64,000 nucleotides of DNA from Candidatus Zixiibacteriota bacterium (lineage in GTDB: Bacteria; Zixibacteria; MSB-5A5; GN15; JACZUZ01). Below the pieces are notes generated by a model. That model had not been told where the DNA came from. It did not search any database and saw only the letters and a program-made list of their open reading frames with translations. The DNA is taken from contig JAJRPM010000012.1 of assembly GCA_024280775.1 (NCBI GenBank), forward strand, positions 1-64,000. The letters run 5' to 3'. The position numbers and the translations under genes were made by a program. Within the stretch, counting starts at the first letter, position 1; every line of letters begins with the position of its first letter. Shown here piece by piece: positions 1-8,510 of the stretch.

Positions 1-105
1 AAGATTGTGCGAAGCTGGAAAACCGAAGATGGTGGCGGTGGTGGCTTGTATGAGAAAACTACTGCTGATAATACAGGCAATTATCAAAAAACAACAACCA
101 TTTAA
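1..105 (+). CDS. C-terminal fragment of an unidentified protein, cut by the window edge
   Basis: A reading frame is open from base 1 to a TAA at 103-105. It encodes 34 residues rich in Gly, Thr and Asn, with a run of four glycines, and shows no recognisable family motif. The next gene begins about 70 bases downstream on the same strand. It may be the tail of a real gene whose body lies upstream, but an open frame this short could also be chance. Confidence 0.3.
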   Translation, partial: KIVRSWKTEDGGGGGLYEKTTADNTGNYQKTTTI

Positions 106-177
106 CCCAAATTACGCTTGACCAACAAGACGGTATCTACTACACTACTACACTTTGCTAAGAAAGAGATTCTGAGA

Positions 178-1317
178 GTGCCTAAAGCCAATTCATATTC
201 ATTTATTTGTACATTGCTTTTTGTTCTAGCTACCATAGCTCCCTGCAAGGGGCAAGATCAAACACACTCTCCGAAAAACAATGAGGGTGAACCCAGTACT
301 ACTCCTCCGAAACAATCAGTAAATATGGAGGGCGCAAAAGAAGCGATTACCTACGGAGCAGGTGACATCGTTACAAGCGGGTTGCTGGATAGGACAGGAA
401 ACTTATGGTTCGGCACTACAACTGAGGGCGTCTATCGGTACGATGGTAAGTCTTTTGCCAACTTTACTGAGCGCGAGGGTTTGTGTAGTAATGAAGTTTG
501 GTCTATGCTAGAAGATACAGATGGCATCATTTGGTTTGGAACTGCCGATGGGCTCTGTAGCTATGACGGGAAGACTTTTACCCATGTGCCCCTTCCTTGG
601 GACGGCGAAAACGATCTTTGGGGCAAATTGTGCAATCCTAATCAGGTTACATCTATGCTGCAGGATAAGAACGGATTCTACTGGCTAGGCACATGCGGCG
701 GGGGAGCTTATCGCTATGATGGAAAAACCTTCATCAGTTTCCTATCGGCTACAGGTCAAATACAATCTGATGGTCTCCATCATAATGTCGTAAAGAGTAT
801 GCTAGAAGATACCGCCGGGAACATTTGGTTCACTTCTCTGACCCACGGGGGGGTAAGCCGCTACGATGGTGAATCTCTTACTCATTTTACAGCAAAGGAC
901 GGACTAAATGATGATATGGTTTTTGCCAGCATTCTAGACCATACAGGAAACATTTGGTTCGGATGTATCCAGAGTAAAGGCGGTGGCTTATACCGCTATG
1001 ACGGAAAAAGTTTTACTAATTTCACAAAAGAAGACGGTCTCTGTGACAATTTTGTCATGAGCTTCTTTGAAGATAGAACCAATAAACTTTGGATTGGCAC
1101 TGGAAGTGGCATTTGTATTTATGACCCATCGGGTTCACACAGTCCAGAAGGAAAAGTGTTTACGCCATTTCTTCCTGCAGATGAGGACTTAGCCTTAGGC
1201 GATATAAGATTCTTTGTAGAGGATAAAGCAAATAACGTTTGGTTCGGAGGTCGGTATGGCGTCTTGTATCGTTATGATGGGAAAACGATAACGGAATTCA
1301 CCCATAAGGGACACTGA
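178..1317 (+). CDS. Secreted seven-bladed Reg_prop beta-propeller protein
   Basis: This is an exported protein made almost entirely of two-component-regulator propeller (Reg_prop) repeats. The core motif (D-x-x-G-N-x-W-F-G, then Y-R-Y-D-G-K-S-F and F-T-x-x-D-G-L) occurs seven times, enough to close one seven-bladed propeller. No transmembrane helix, kinase or DNA-binding domain follows, unlike the hybrid two-component sensors where Reg_prop blades are usually found. The GTG at 178 is preferred over the TTG at 118 because AAAGAGA lies just upstream and a typical signal peptide follows directly, with a hydrophobic FICTLLFVLA core and cleavage near CKGQ. A close paralogue lies at 4183-5292. A periplasmic or surface ligand-binding role is inferred; the ligand is unknown. 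Confidence 0.85.
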   Translation: MPKANSYSFICTLLFVLATIAPCKGQDQTHSPKNNEGEPSTTPPKQSVNMEGAKEAITYGAGDIVTSGLLDRTGNLWFGTTTEGVYRYDGKSFANFTEREGLCSNEVWSMLEDTDGIIWFGTADGLCSYDGKTFTHVPLPWDGENDLWGKLCNPNQVTSMLQDKNGFYWLGTCGGGAYRYDGKTFISFLSATGQIQSDGLHHNVVKSMLEDTAGNIWFTSLTHGGVSRYDGESLTHFTAKDGLNDDMVFASILDHTGNIWFGCIQSKGGGLYRYDGKSFTNFTKEDGLCDNFVMSFFEDRTNKLWIGTGSGICIYDPSGSHSPEGKVFTPFLPADEDLALGDIRFFVEDKANNVWFGGRYGVLYRYDGKTITEFTHKGH

Positions 1318-1528
1318 TGAATTGAGGAATACTTGCAGGAACGTATCCCGGAACCCTTGCGGTTTCGAGGTTACTTGGGGAGAGTTGCTTTGCGCGAAAG
1401 AGAACGACACCGTAAAGGTTTAGACCTACCGGACTAGCCCCCATCTTTGGTCCAGTTTGAATGAGGCGTTTGCGGAGGTTTCGTTTCAAGCGTCTTGTGC
1501 TCTGGGCAACCGCGCTGTTGCTCTAAGG

Positions 1529-2230
1529 TCATATGCTGGTGAATACTTTTTGGTTGTTGGGGATAAATTTTCTTACATACCAGAGTGTGATTAGAGGGGC
1601 CAGGATCATCGGGGTGATGAAACTTACCAGGGATAGAATGCCTGAGAGTTCATCGCCACCTGAGGAGATTAACACAGTTGCTCCAAGGGGTCCTTTTGAA
1701 AAAACACTATTATGAATGACGTTCCAACCTAAGTGGAGTCCGAATGGCAAAAATATCGATTCGGTTTTTGAAAAAGCCAAGGCCCACGCATATCCCATGA
1801 TTCCGGTTCCTAAGAGAATCACTATCATGGGGACTAGATTTCCTATCACGCCATACGAGAACAAATGATAAACACCAAATGCCAAGCTTGAGATAAGGAC
1901 ACTTCTTCGGATACCGATTTTTCTTATTAGAATGTAGAGAAGCGCTCCTCTAAAGAGTAGCTCTTCGGTAAGAACAGATTTTACATCCCACCATATTGAA
2001 TTTAGAAAAAGACTGGCGCTGATTTCTTTGTTGACGCCCCATTGTAGAGATTTCAATGCGACATCGAATGACTGCAAAAGTACAAACAGTATCGCCGAAA
2101 AGAGGAATCCATATATGAATTCTCTAATCCTCTTGTTCTTAGGAGTAAAACCTAAGGCCAAAAGGCTTTTCTTCTCAAAGAGAAAGAGCAAAAGCCAGGA
2201 AACAGCCAAGATCACTATTATTCCTACCAT
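1529..2230 (-). CDS. CPBP family intramembrane metalloprotease (CAAX/Abi type)
   Basis: This is a polytopic membrane protein of 233 residues, a normal length for the CPBP (PF02517) family of Rce1-like intramembrane glutamic or metallo-proteases. The three family motifs are present: EE-x-x-x-R at residues 89-94, F-x-x-x-H at 118-122 and H-x-x-x-N at 166-170, all near predicted helices. The ATG at 2230 has no strong Shine-Dalgarno sequence. It stands alone, convergent with the Reg_prop gene on its left. Relatives process prenylated or secreted peptides or act in bacteriocin self-immunity, but nothing nearby suggests a substrate. Confidence 0.85.
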   Translation of the reverse strand: MVGIIVILAVSWLLLFLFEKKSLLALGFTPKNKRIREFIYGFLFSAILFVLLQSFDVALKSLQWGVNKEISASLFLNSIWWDVKSVLTEELLFRGALLYILIRKIGIRRSVLISSLAFGVYHLFSYGVIGNLVPMIVILLGTGIMGYAWALAFSKTESIFLPFGLHLGWNVIHNSVFSKGPLGATVLISSGGDELSGILSLVSFITPMILAPLITLWYVRKFIPNNQKVFTSI

Positions 2231-2427
2231 TTGTGGTTTCCAGTACTTTCATAAGTGTTTTTGAACACGGAAATGTGTAAGCGAGAATCTTCAATCATTT
2301 GCTGATAAAAGCTATCTCCCAATTGGTTGTATGTCAAACGCAATTGTTGTAGGCTTGTGTTGTGAGTTGCTTCGACCGACTGAACTGCCAAACTCTTCGG
2401 TTCAAAGATAATACTTGATAATAAAAA

Positions 2428-2450
2428 GTCGGGAGCGCAGGGCTCCCGAC
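2428..2450. repeat. Perfect 9-bp-stem hairpin, REP-like or terminator-like
   Basis: GTCGGGAGC at 2428-2436 and GCTCCCGAC at 2442-2450 form a perfect 9-bp stem around a 5-base loop. An A-rich run lies just left of it, so read on the minus strand the stem is followed by TTTTTATTAT, like an intrinsic terminator. No minus-strand gene ends here: the gene to the right is on the plus strand, and the CPBP gene starts 200 bases further left. A dispersed palindromic repeat or insulator is as likely. The rest of the 314-base gap (2231-2544) shows no gene. Confidence 0.55.
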
Positions 2451-2544
2451 CTACTCGGCTCGATTATGAGGAACAAAAATCTGTACATTCCCACAGCAAG
2501 CTGTAGGCGACGAAATCTATTGGTCACGCAAATGAGGAAATAGG

Positions 2545-3267
2545 ATGACGACATTGGTAGTTGGGGCTAGCGGCGCTACTGGTCGCTTGTTGGTTGAAGA
2601 GTTGGTCAATCGCGGAGAGAATATCAAAGTGATTATCAGGGCTCTTGATAGAATACCGGAGTCCATTCGCAGGCATCAGAATGTGTCGGTCATTGAGGCT
2701 AGTGTTCTTGACCTTAGTGCTGATGAATTGTCCCGGCATGTAAAAGAGTGCGGCGCTGTGGCTTCATGTTTGGGGCACAATTTGAGTTTCAAGGGTATGT
2801 ATGGTCAGCCTCGCAGACTGGTTACCGAGACTACGAAACGGTTATGCGCCGCTATCAGAAGTAACAATGCCGCGCAGGCGGTCAAGTTTGTGTTGATGAA
2901 CACAACTGGCAATAGCAACCGTGACCTGCAAGAGCAGATCTCTTTCGGACAAAAACTCGTCATTGGAGCTCTTCGATTGTTGTTGCCTCCACATGTGGAT
3001 AACGAGGAGGCGGCTGACTTTCTCAGAACGGGTATCGGACAGCGCGATAATGAAATCGAATGGGTAGCGGTTCGTCCTGATAATCTATCTGATGAAGATG
3101 TAGTTACCGGCTATGATGTCTGTCCTTCGCCTACAAGAAGCGCAATCTTTGACTCTGGGTCGACCAGCCGTATTAATGTTGGACACTTTATGGCCGACCT
3201 GATTACCGAGGATGATATTTGGAACAAGTGGCAGGGGCAGATGCCAGTGATTTACAATAACGAGTAG
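2545..3267 (+). CDS. NAD(P)-binding Rossmann protein, atypical SDR
   Basis: This 240-residue cytoplasmic protein begins at once with a Rossmann dinucleotide site, GASGATG at residues 7-13, typical of the NmrA/HSCARG-like atypical short-chain dehydrogenases (NAD(P)H-binding, PF13460). The classical catalytic YxxxK is not evident, so it may bind NAD(P) as a sensor or act on an unknown substrate. The start is supported by GAGG about eight bases upstream of the ATG. It is convergent with the DUF3365 lipoprotein gene, with only 30 bases between the stops, and has no operon partner. The fold is certain; the function is open. Confidence 0.8.
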   Translation: MTTLVVGASGATGRLLVEELVNRGENIKVIIRALDRIPESIRRHQNVSVIEASVLDLSADELSRHVKECGAVASCLGHNLSFKGMYGQPRRLVTETTKRLCAAIRSNNAAQAVKFVLMNTTGNSNRDLQEQISFGQKLVIGALRLLLPPHVDNEEAADFLRTGIGQRDNEIEWVAVRPDNLSDEDVVTGYDVCPSPTRSAIFDSGSTSRINVGHFMADLITEDDIWNKWQGQMPVIYNNE

Positions 3268-3297
3268 TCGTATTTATGCATCCTGGTGGCACATGAA

Positions 3298-3930
3298 TTA
3301 CAAACTATCCCGAAGCGCTCGCTGTAGTTGACTGACGTCATCTCCGTTCTCGATTACTACCACAAACATTCCGCGGAGATCTCCGGATTTATAGCCGGTT
3401 GCTTGGTCATCGGGGTATTTGTCTTTTAGGGCCAATGTTACTTTTTCGCCTACCTTCTTGCTGTCGCCGTGACACTTCAGACAAAACTTACCGATTTTGA
3501 TTGGCTGATAATAAGTATAGCCTATCTTGTTATCAGGGTTCGCCCACTCGTCGAAGAACTTGAGTTGCTTGAGAGTATCAGCAAATAGCGCTAGGATTTC
3601 TTGTTGGTGAGTATCAGCTTTGTTGAGTTGGTTTCTTGGCTTTTCTGTTACTCGCTTGATAGACCATTGTTTTGCAGAGAATCCAGCGGCGATTTCTGGC
3701 GCTTTTATTTGACAGGCGCTGATTGCATTTACTGGTCCGCCTTTTTTCATTGCGCTCATTAACTCAGACTTTAAGTCTTTCATGAAACCAGAGACAAGCA
3801 TTTGGGCGGCATCCTGCATTTCAGCCTGGATGGCATTGGTTGGCGTTTCTTGTTTTGTGTTCTCGGGTTTCTCAGATGCGCTACATCCTAACGCAAACAG
3901 GACTAGAGCTGTAATCAGTAATCTATACAT
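3298..3930 (-). CDS. DUF3365 mono-haem c-type cytochrome lipoprotein
   Basis: This exported lipoprotein has a signal ending in FALGC (C16) and a single haem-c motif, CLKCH, at residues 150-154, followed by G-D-x-K and the pattern G-Y-K-x-G-D-L-R-G of the DUF3365/Tll0287-like haem family. Family members are small periplasmic haem proteins thought to sense redox state or gases, or to carry electrons. The ATG at 3930 is chosen over one 15 codons upstream because GAGAGGA precedes it and the lipoprotein signal then begins directly. It is divergent from the second propeller gene and lies about 1.4 kb from the end of the multihaem operon. A link to that operon is speculation. Confidence 0.85.
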   Translation of the reverse strand: MYRLLITALVLFALGCSASEKPENTKQETPTNAIQAEMQDAAQMLVSGFMKDLKSELMSAMKKGGPVNAISACQIKAPEIAAGFSAKQWSIKRVTEKPRNQLNKADTHQQEILALFADTLKQLKFFDEWANPDNKIGYTYYQPIKIGKFCLKCHGDSKKVGEKVTLALKDKYPDDQATGYKSGDLRGMFVVVIENGDDVSQLQRALRDSL

Positions 3931-4182
3931 CAGGAGGTTCCTCTCAAAAAGTGAATTCTCGTTTAAGCTTAACATCTGTATACAGACGCTCCTATCGCGT
4001 ACAGTAACAATAATCGTTGAAGAATGAAAGGAAATGTATTCTGGATTGATATCTGAGCGGGCAGGATTATTTGAACGAATCAGCAGGAACCTTGTATCAT
4101 TTAGTGGCTACGAAACAGTTACATAGTGCAATTGGCCAAGATTTATTAAGTGGAAAATGAACTCGTATTTAAGGGGCGTTTA

Positions 4183-5292
4183 GTGCGTAATCAACTCTAC
4201 TCCATGTTAGTGGCGCTGGTATTAGTTTCTCCAGGATACGGACAAGACAAAACTAACATTCGAAACGACAGCGGAGCTGAAACGGGAACGGCCCCTAAAG
4301 AGACAGAATCACAAGAACGCCAAACCGTTATCGAGTCCATGAAGCCGTCAGAGATTCCGCCTGGTCACAATCCCGCATTGCAGATAAGCAGGTTCGTGCG
4401 CAGGATATTTGAAGATAAGAAAGGAAATCTTTGGTTCGGCACCAATGGAGATGGCGTGTGTCGTTACGATGGAGATTCTCTCACTTTCTTTTCTACCAAG
4501 GAAGGATTAAGTGGAAATGCTGTGCGAGGCATCGTTGAAGACAAAGACGGTTACTTGTGGTTTGCCACTAATGGCGGTGTATCTAGGTATGACGGAAAGT
4601 CTTTCAGGACTTTTACAATGAAAGACGGATTGAGCGATAATGATGTTTGGAGCATTTATGTTGATAGAGCAGGGAGCATTTGGGTCGGCACATTTGGTGG
4701 CGCTTGTCTTTTCGATGCATCATCTGGCGAGTTCAAATCTTTTCCGCTTCCCCCGGCTCCGAAGTTGAATCCATTTAGAGGTGTGACAAGCTTAAAGATA
4801 GTTCACGCGATAACTGAAGATCGGGCGGGCAATATGTGGTTTGGCTCTGAGGGTGGGGCGTATCGCTATGATGGAAAAACATTAACCAATTTTTCAGAGA
4901 AAGACGGACTTCCTGATAATTCGGTGAATTCCCTTTGGGAAGATAACCAAGGGAATATGTGGTTCGCGACACATTTCGGAGGTGTAAGCCGCTATGATGG
5001 AAAGTCGTTTACCAACTTTACCGAAGATGGAGTTGTTAGCGGTGATGAGGTCTGGAGTATCTATGAAGATAGAAGTGGGAACATCTGGTTCCCCTCTGAA
5101 GGATTTGGTGTGTATCGCTACGACGGAAAATCCTTTGCCAATTTTCACAATCAAGAAGGCCTATACAGCCATGCGATACAGTGCGTCTTTGAAGATAAAG
5201 AAGGACGGCTTTGGTGCGGTGGTTGGTTGGGACTTTTTCGCTATGATGGAAAATCGTTCGTCCAGGTTACCAGAGAAGGACCCTGGGAATAG
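4183..5292 (+). CDS. Secreted seven-bladed Reg_prop beta-propeller protein, paralogue
   Basis: This second exported Reg_prop propeller closely resembles the protein at 178-1317. It again has seven copies of the blade motif (D-x-x-G-N-x-W-F-G/A ... Y-D-G-K-S-F) and no output domain. The GTG at 4183, preceded by AAGGGGC, is preferred to the GTG at 4150 because a short signal peptide follows at once (SMLVALVLVSPGYG, cleavage before Q). It is divergent from the DUF3365 gene across about 250 bases. Blades with Y-R-Y-D-G-K and F-T-x-K-D-G-L are nearly identical in wording between the two proteins, which suggests duplication or gene conversion. Ligand binding in the periplasm or at the surface is inferred. 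Confidence 0.85.
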   Translation: MRNQLYSMLVALVLVSPGYGQDKTNIRNDSGAETGTAPKETESQERQTVIESMKPSEIPPGHNPALQISRFVRRIFEDKKGNLWFGTNGDGVCRYDGDSLTFFSTKEGLSGNAVRGIVEDKDGYLWFATNGGVSRYDGKSFRTFTMKDGLSDNDVWSIYVDRAGSIWVGTFGGACLFDASSGEFKSFPLPPAPKLNPFRGVTSLKIVHAITEDRAGNMWFGSEGGAYRYDGKTLTNFSEKDGLPDNSVNSLWEDNQGNMWFATHFGGVSRYDGKSFTNFTEDGVVSGDEVWSIYEDRSGNIWFPSEGFGVYRYDGKSFANFHNQEGLYSHAIQCVFEDKEGRLWCGGWLGLFRYDGKSFVQVTREGPWE

Positions 5293-5349
5293 TGCGTTTT
5301 GAGTCTTAGTACGGTCGTATGATCTTTTAGACCACTGCGGGAAAACGAT

Positions 5350-6972
5350 TTATAGTCTTAGGCCGATTTCGGTGTATAGTTCGGCGGACTGTAGGTTGCT
5401 ATCGAAGTATTGGCGGTAGCTTCCGGTGAAAAAGTAGCGCTTGCCTAGCGGGCGTGAGGCTCCGATGTCCAAGTAGAAGTTTGTTACGGTTGTCGATGCT
5501 GTGTTGTAGGTATAGGCCGATGCTGTGACATTGAGTCTGGTTTGACGTCCGACCGGGAAACGATAGGTGATGTTGGGTCGATAGCCGGTAGTGAATTGTG
5601 TTTTTACATATGATATGTTGAGCGCTAAGGAATGTCCGCGCTTTGGCAAGCGGTTGATGCGCGCGCCGATTGAGCCGAAGGTATTGTTGCCGAATGCGCT
5701 TTGTCTCATACGCACTCCGAGGTTTCCATAGAGGCGGAGGTTCTTTATGGCGTTTAGCCTGAAGCCGCCACGGAATCCGCGATGTGTTGAACCATCGAAG
5801 AGACTATCAGGTGTTTCAGCGTTGTCGTAACGCCGGATGTTTTTTCTGGCGTCATAGGTGAAGTAAACACTGGCGCCAGTCAGTACATTGATGTTTGCTG
5901 TTCCATAGTAATTATTGATGTCGAACCTTTTGCCGGTGACTGCATATCTCCAGCTTCTGTTGAGGTCCACCTCAAATGACTGACTTAGAGATAGCCAACG
6001 ACCTCTTGAGTAGGAGCTTTGCAAATACAGGAAATCCCGGCTGACAGTGAAAGATTCTATTACCGAAGTTAGCGAAGCTGTCACTGACACTTGTTGCTTG
6101 GCATCACCTGCTACATATCGCGCATAGGCCCCGAGTTTTCGCCGGTTAAGTTGAATTGCAGAAGTTTGGGAGTTCGGGGTGGACCCTGCTGCGACACCGA
6201 CATGTAATTGCTCATTGATTCGGCGTATTACATAACCTCCGTCGATGTATCCCATCCCGCGCACATGCGGCGCGAGCATACGTCCTACACCCCATGCGAC
6301 AGAGGAGTTGTCATCACCGTAGCTTACTCCAAATGTGTAGAGATGATGTGACCAATCGTCGGTTGAATTCCCAAAGTTGGACGTGCGTAAGGAGCGCGAG
6401 CGATGATATAGCCTTGAGCGATGTCGCATTTCGAATTGTATGCCACTGCCGCTGATGTTTTTGACTCTTATGCGACTTCGCAGTCCTGCTTGATTTGATG
6501 ATAGTTTGGCGCCGGTTTGGTCTTTACGGTATAAGTTTTCCAGTGAAACTTCACCAGATAACACATTTTTTGCATCGCGCGCCCTTCGTGATATTCTGTT
6601 GCTGCCCTTCGGGGTGTTCGATCCAGCCTTACCTTTGTATGACATCAGCGTTTCGGGTGACTTGGTAAATTTTGCTAGTTGTAATCGATCACCTACTCTT
6701 AACTTCTTTCGCGAATCAACTAGTTTACAAGCTGCTGATGAGCCAGAGACGTTAGTGACCGCAATAAGCGCCAAAGTGTCTGACTTCTTGGTTACCGCTA
6801 GAGTGTCACCAATTGCGATACCGGACTTTGTTCCGGCATTGATGTAAATTGCCTCTGAGGCGATATAGGTTATCTTTGCCTTAAGAGTAGCTGAGGCTAT
6901 CGCAGTAGCGCCCAAGACTGCGGCTAACGATAGCGCAATCGTTATTGACCAATTTATACAGTTTTTTTGCAT
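5350..6972 (-). CDS. Outer-membrane beta-barrel protein of the multihaem redox operon
   Basis: This 540-residue exported protein has a signal peptide (SLAAVLGATAIASA), a small beta domain at residues 32-102 with a G-I-A-I-G-D ... L-R-V-G-D-R-L pattern like the C-terminal domain of FlgT-type proteins, and then about 430 residues of alternating aromatic/polar strands ending in E-I-G-L-R-L, as in outer-membrane barrels. The ATG at 6972 is chosen because GGAGGA lies six bases upstream and the signal follows. It is the last gene of the five-gene operon, 16 bases after the 19-haem cytochrome. By analogy with porin-cytochrome conduits it could house or dock the cytochromes in the outer membrane. No sequence similarity to MtrB/PioB is claimed. 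Confidence 0.75.
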   Translation of the reverse strand: MQKNCINWSITIALSLAAVLGATAIASATLKAKITYIASEAIYINAGTKSGIAIGDTLAVTKKSDTLALIAVTNVSGSSAACKLVDSRKKLRVGDRLQLAKFTKSPETLMSYKGKAGSNTPKGSNRISRRARDAKNVLSGEVSLENLYRKDQTGAKLSSNQAGLRSRIRVKNISGSGIQFEMRHRSRLYHRSRSLRTSNFGNSTDDWSHHLYTFGVSYGDDNSSVAWGVGRMLAPHVRGMGYIDGGYVIRRINEQLHVGVAAGSTPNSQTSAIQLNRRKLGAYARYVAGDAKQQVSVTASLTSVIESFTVSRDFLYLQSSYSRGRWLSLSQSFEVDLNRSWRYAVTGKRFDINNYYGTANINVLTGASVYFTYDARKNIRRYDNAETPDSLFDGSTHRGFRGGFRLNAIKNLRLYGNLGVRMRQSAFGNNTFGSIGARINRLPKRGHSLALNISYVKTQFTTGYRPNITYRFPVGRQTRLNVTASAYTYNTASTTVTNFYLDIGASRPLGKRYFFTGSYRQYFDSNLQSAELYTEIGLRL

Positions 6973-6988
6973 GTGCTTCCTCCGTCCG

Positions 6989-8482
6989 TTACTCTCTGCC
7001 ATCGGGGTGGCAGTTAATACAAGAGGGGCCGTCTGGTGAATAGCCGTTTCTTCCCTTGTGTTTTTTGTTCATCTTAGAAAGACTGTGTTTGTGACAGCCT
7101 TCCAAACAGGTGAAGAATGATCTTTGCTGGGGTTTGGTGTGACAGTCGGCGCAGGCGTCCCATTTGCCTCTATGCTTTCCAGAGAAAATTGGGAAGAAAG
7201 TGGCGTCATGGTCGGTGAATTTTCCTTTTTTCCCATCTGGATGACAGCCATAACAGTTAGAACTGTTAAAGCTGTAACCTGGCATTCCCTGGTGGGTATT
7301 GTCAGTTCCGGGATTAGGATGACAGGTTAGACAATCGAAAACTTTTCTATCGTTTGGATTATCGTGGCACTCAATGCAATCGTTCCATTGATTCGCATGA
7401 GTTCCAGAGAAGATGGGGAAGAACTCTGCGTCATGATTGGCAAAATTCCCTTTCTTGCCGTCCGGATGACAGCTTAGGCAAGATGGACTATCGAAACTAT
7501 ATCCGCTTATCCCTTGATGGATATTATCTGATTTTGGATTTGGGTGACAGGTTAGACAGTCGAATACTTTTCTATCATTGGGGTCGCTATGGCACTCGAC
7601 ACAATCGCTCCAGGTGTTTGCATGCGACCCGGTAAAAATGGGGAAGAACTGGGCGTCATGGTCGCCGAATGAACCAGATTCACCTGTTGGATGGCAAAGG
7701 TAGCAGTCCTGACTATTATATACATAACCTGAAATCCCGCGATGGTCATTGTCTGTATCAGTTTGCGGATGCCCGTGACAATTAAAGCAACTGAAGTCGG
7801 CATTGTTGTCGGGGTTTACATGGCACGTTGCGCATTGATCCCATTGACCTCGGTGCGCTCCTGAATAGATCGGGAAAAACGGTTCATGCTCCACAAGTCC
7901 GGCTGGACGCCAGGTGTTCATCTGGTGACAGTCCTGACATTCGGTGGAGAATCCTCCAGAGACATGATTTGGAGATGACACATTCAAGAAATCCTGCTGG
8001 TGACACTCGACGCAACGAGTTGTGTTGAACGACAGATCTTCCTTGGGTAGTCCGGGGTGGCAGTTTTGGCAATCAATGAGAGCGTGCCTGCCCATTGCGG
8101 GGAAATTTGACTCCATGTGGATAGTTTGGACATCCATAATATTCCAGCCGCGAGTCGAAGAATGGCATTTTTCACAGTCGGAGCCCATTCTTGATTCGTG
8201 AATGTCTTCATGGCAAACTGCGCAATCAGCTTTGGCGCGGCTGAAATCCTCGACGGAGTGACATCCGAGGCAATCGGCCTGGGAGTGATTATCATCGAGC
8301 TGGTAGCCAGTTAGGTTGTGGTCAAAGCGAATGTCGGTGAACGACGCAGCGCTGTGACATTTCTCACAGTCAAACTTCAGTTTCTTGTGAGGGTTTTTCG
8401 GTGTGGCTGCGTGCGCGACCATGAAAGCCACCAAAGATACCACCACTAACGGCAGGCCTATTGACAATAGATTCTTCTTCAT
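6989..8482 (-). CDS. 19-haem c-type cytochrome with tandem tri-haem modules
   Basis: This is a periplasmic or outer-membrane-associated cytochrome of 497 residues with a Sec signal (SIGLPLVVVSLVAFMVAHA). There are 18 CXXCH motifs plus one CX3CH (CLEGCH) near the C terminus, giving 19 predicted haems, one per 26 residues. The C-terminal 60% is four tandem modules of about 74 residues, each beginning with the pattern D-x-x-F-F-P-I-F-x-G-x-H and carrying three haem motifs. Modules two and three are nearly identical and lie exactly 225 bases apart (7341 and 7566). An AGGA motif precedes the ATG. It sits 28 bases after the 20-haem gene. Electron storage or long-range transfer is the expected role. 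Confidence 0.92.
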   Translation of the reverse strand: MKKNLLSIGLPLVVVSLVAFMVAHAATPKNPHKKLKFDCEKCHSAASFTDIRFDHNLTGYQLDDNHSQADCLGCHSVEDFSRAKADCAVCHEDIHESRMGSDCEKCHSSTRGWNIMDVQTIHMESNFPAMGRHALIDCQNCHPGLPKEDLSFNTTRCVECHQQDFLNVSSPNHVSGGFSTECQDCHQMNTWRPAGLVEHEPFFPIYSGAHRGQWDQCATCHVNPDNNADFSCFNCHGHPQTDTDNDHRGISGYVYNSQDCYLCHPTGESGSFGDHDAQFFPIFTGSHANTWSDCVECHSDPNDRKVFDCLTCHPNPKSDNIHQGISGYSFDSPSCLSCHPDGKKGNFANHDAEFFPIFSGTHANQWNDCIECHDNPNDRKVFDCLTCHPNPGTDNTHQGMPGYSFNSSNCYGCHPDGKKGKFTDHDATFFPIFSGKHRGKWDACADCHTKPQQRSFFTCLEGCHKHSLSKMNKKHKGRNGYSPDGPSCINCHPDGRE

Positions 8483-8510
8483 ATTTTGTATCCTATCCGA
8501 CCATGTTCAA

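Noticed and set aside
118-177. Upstream TTG start for the first propeller gene
   Set aside because: The added residues break the signal-peptide layout, while GTG at 178 has a ribosome site and an immediate signal.
178-1317. Two-component sensor kinase
   Set aside because: Reg_prop blades are present, but there is no membrane helix, histidine kinase or receiver domain.
7354-7635. Plus-strand open frame across the multihaem gene
   Set aside because: It is antisense to repeated CXXCH codons; the opposite frame contains no recognisable motif.
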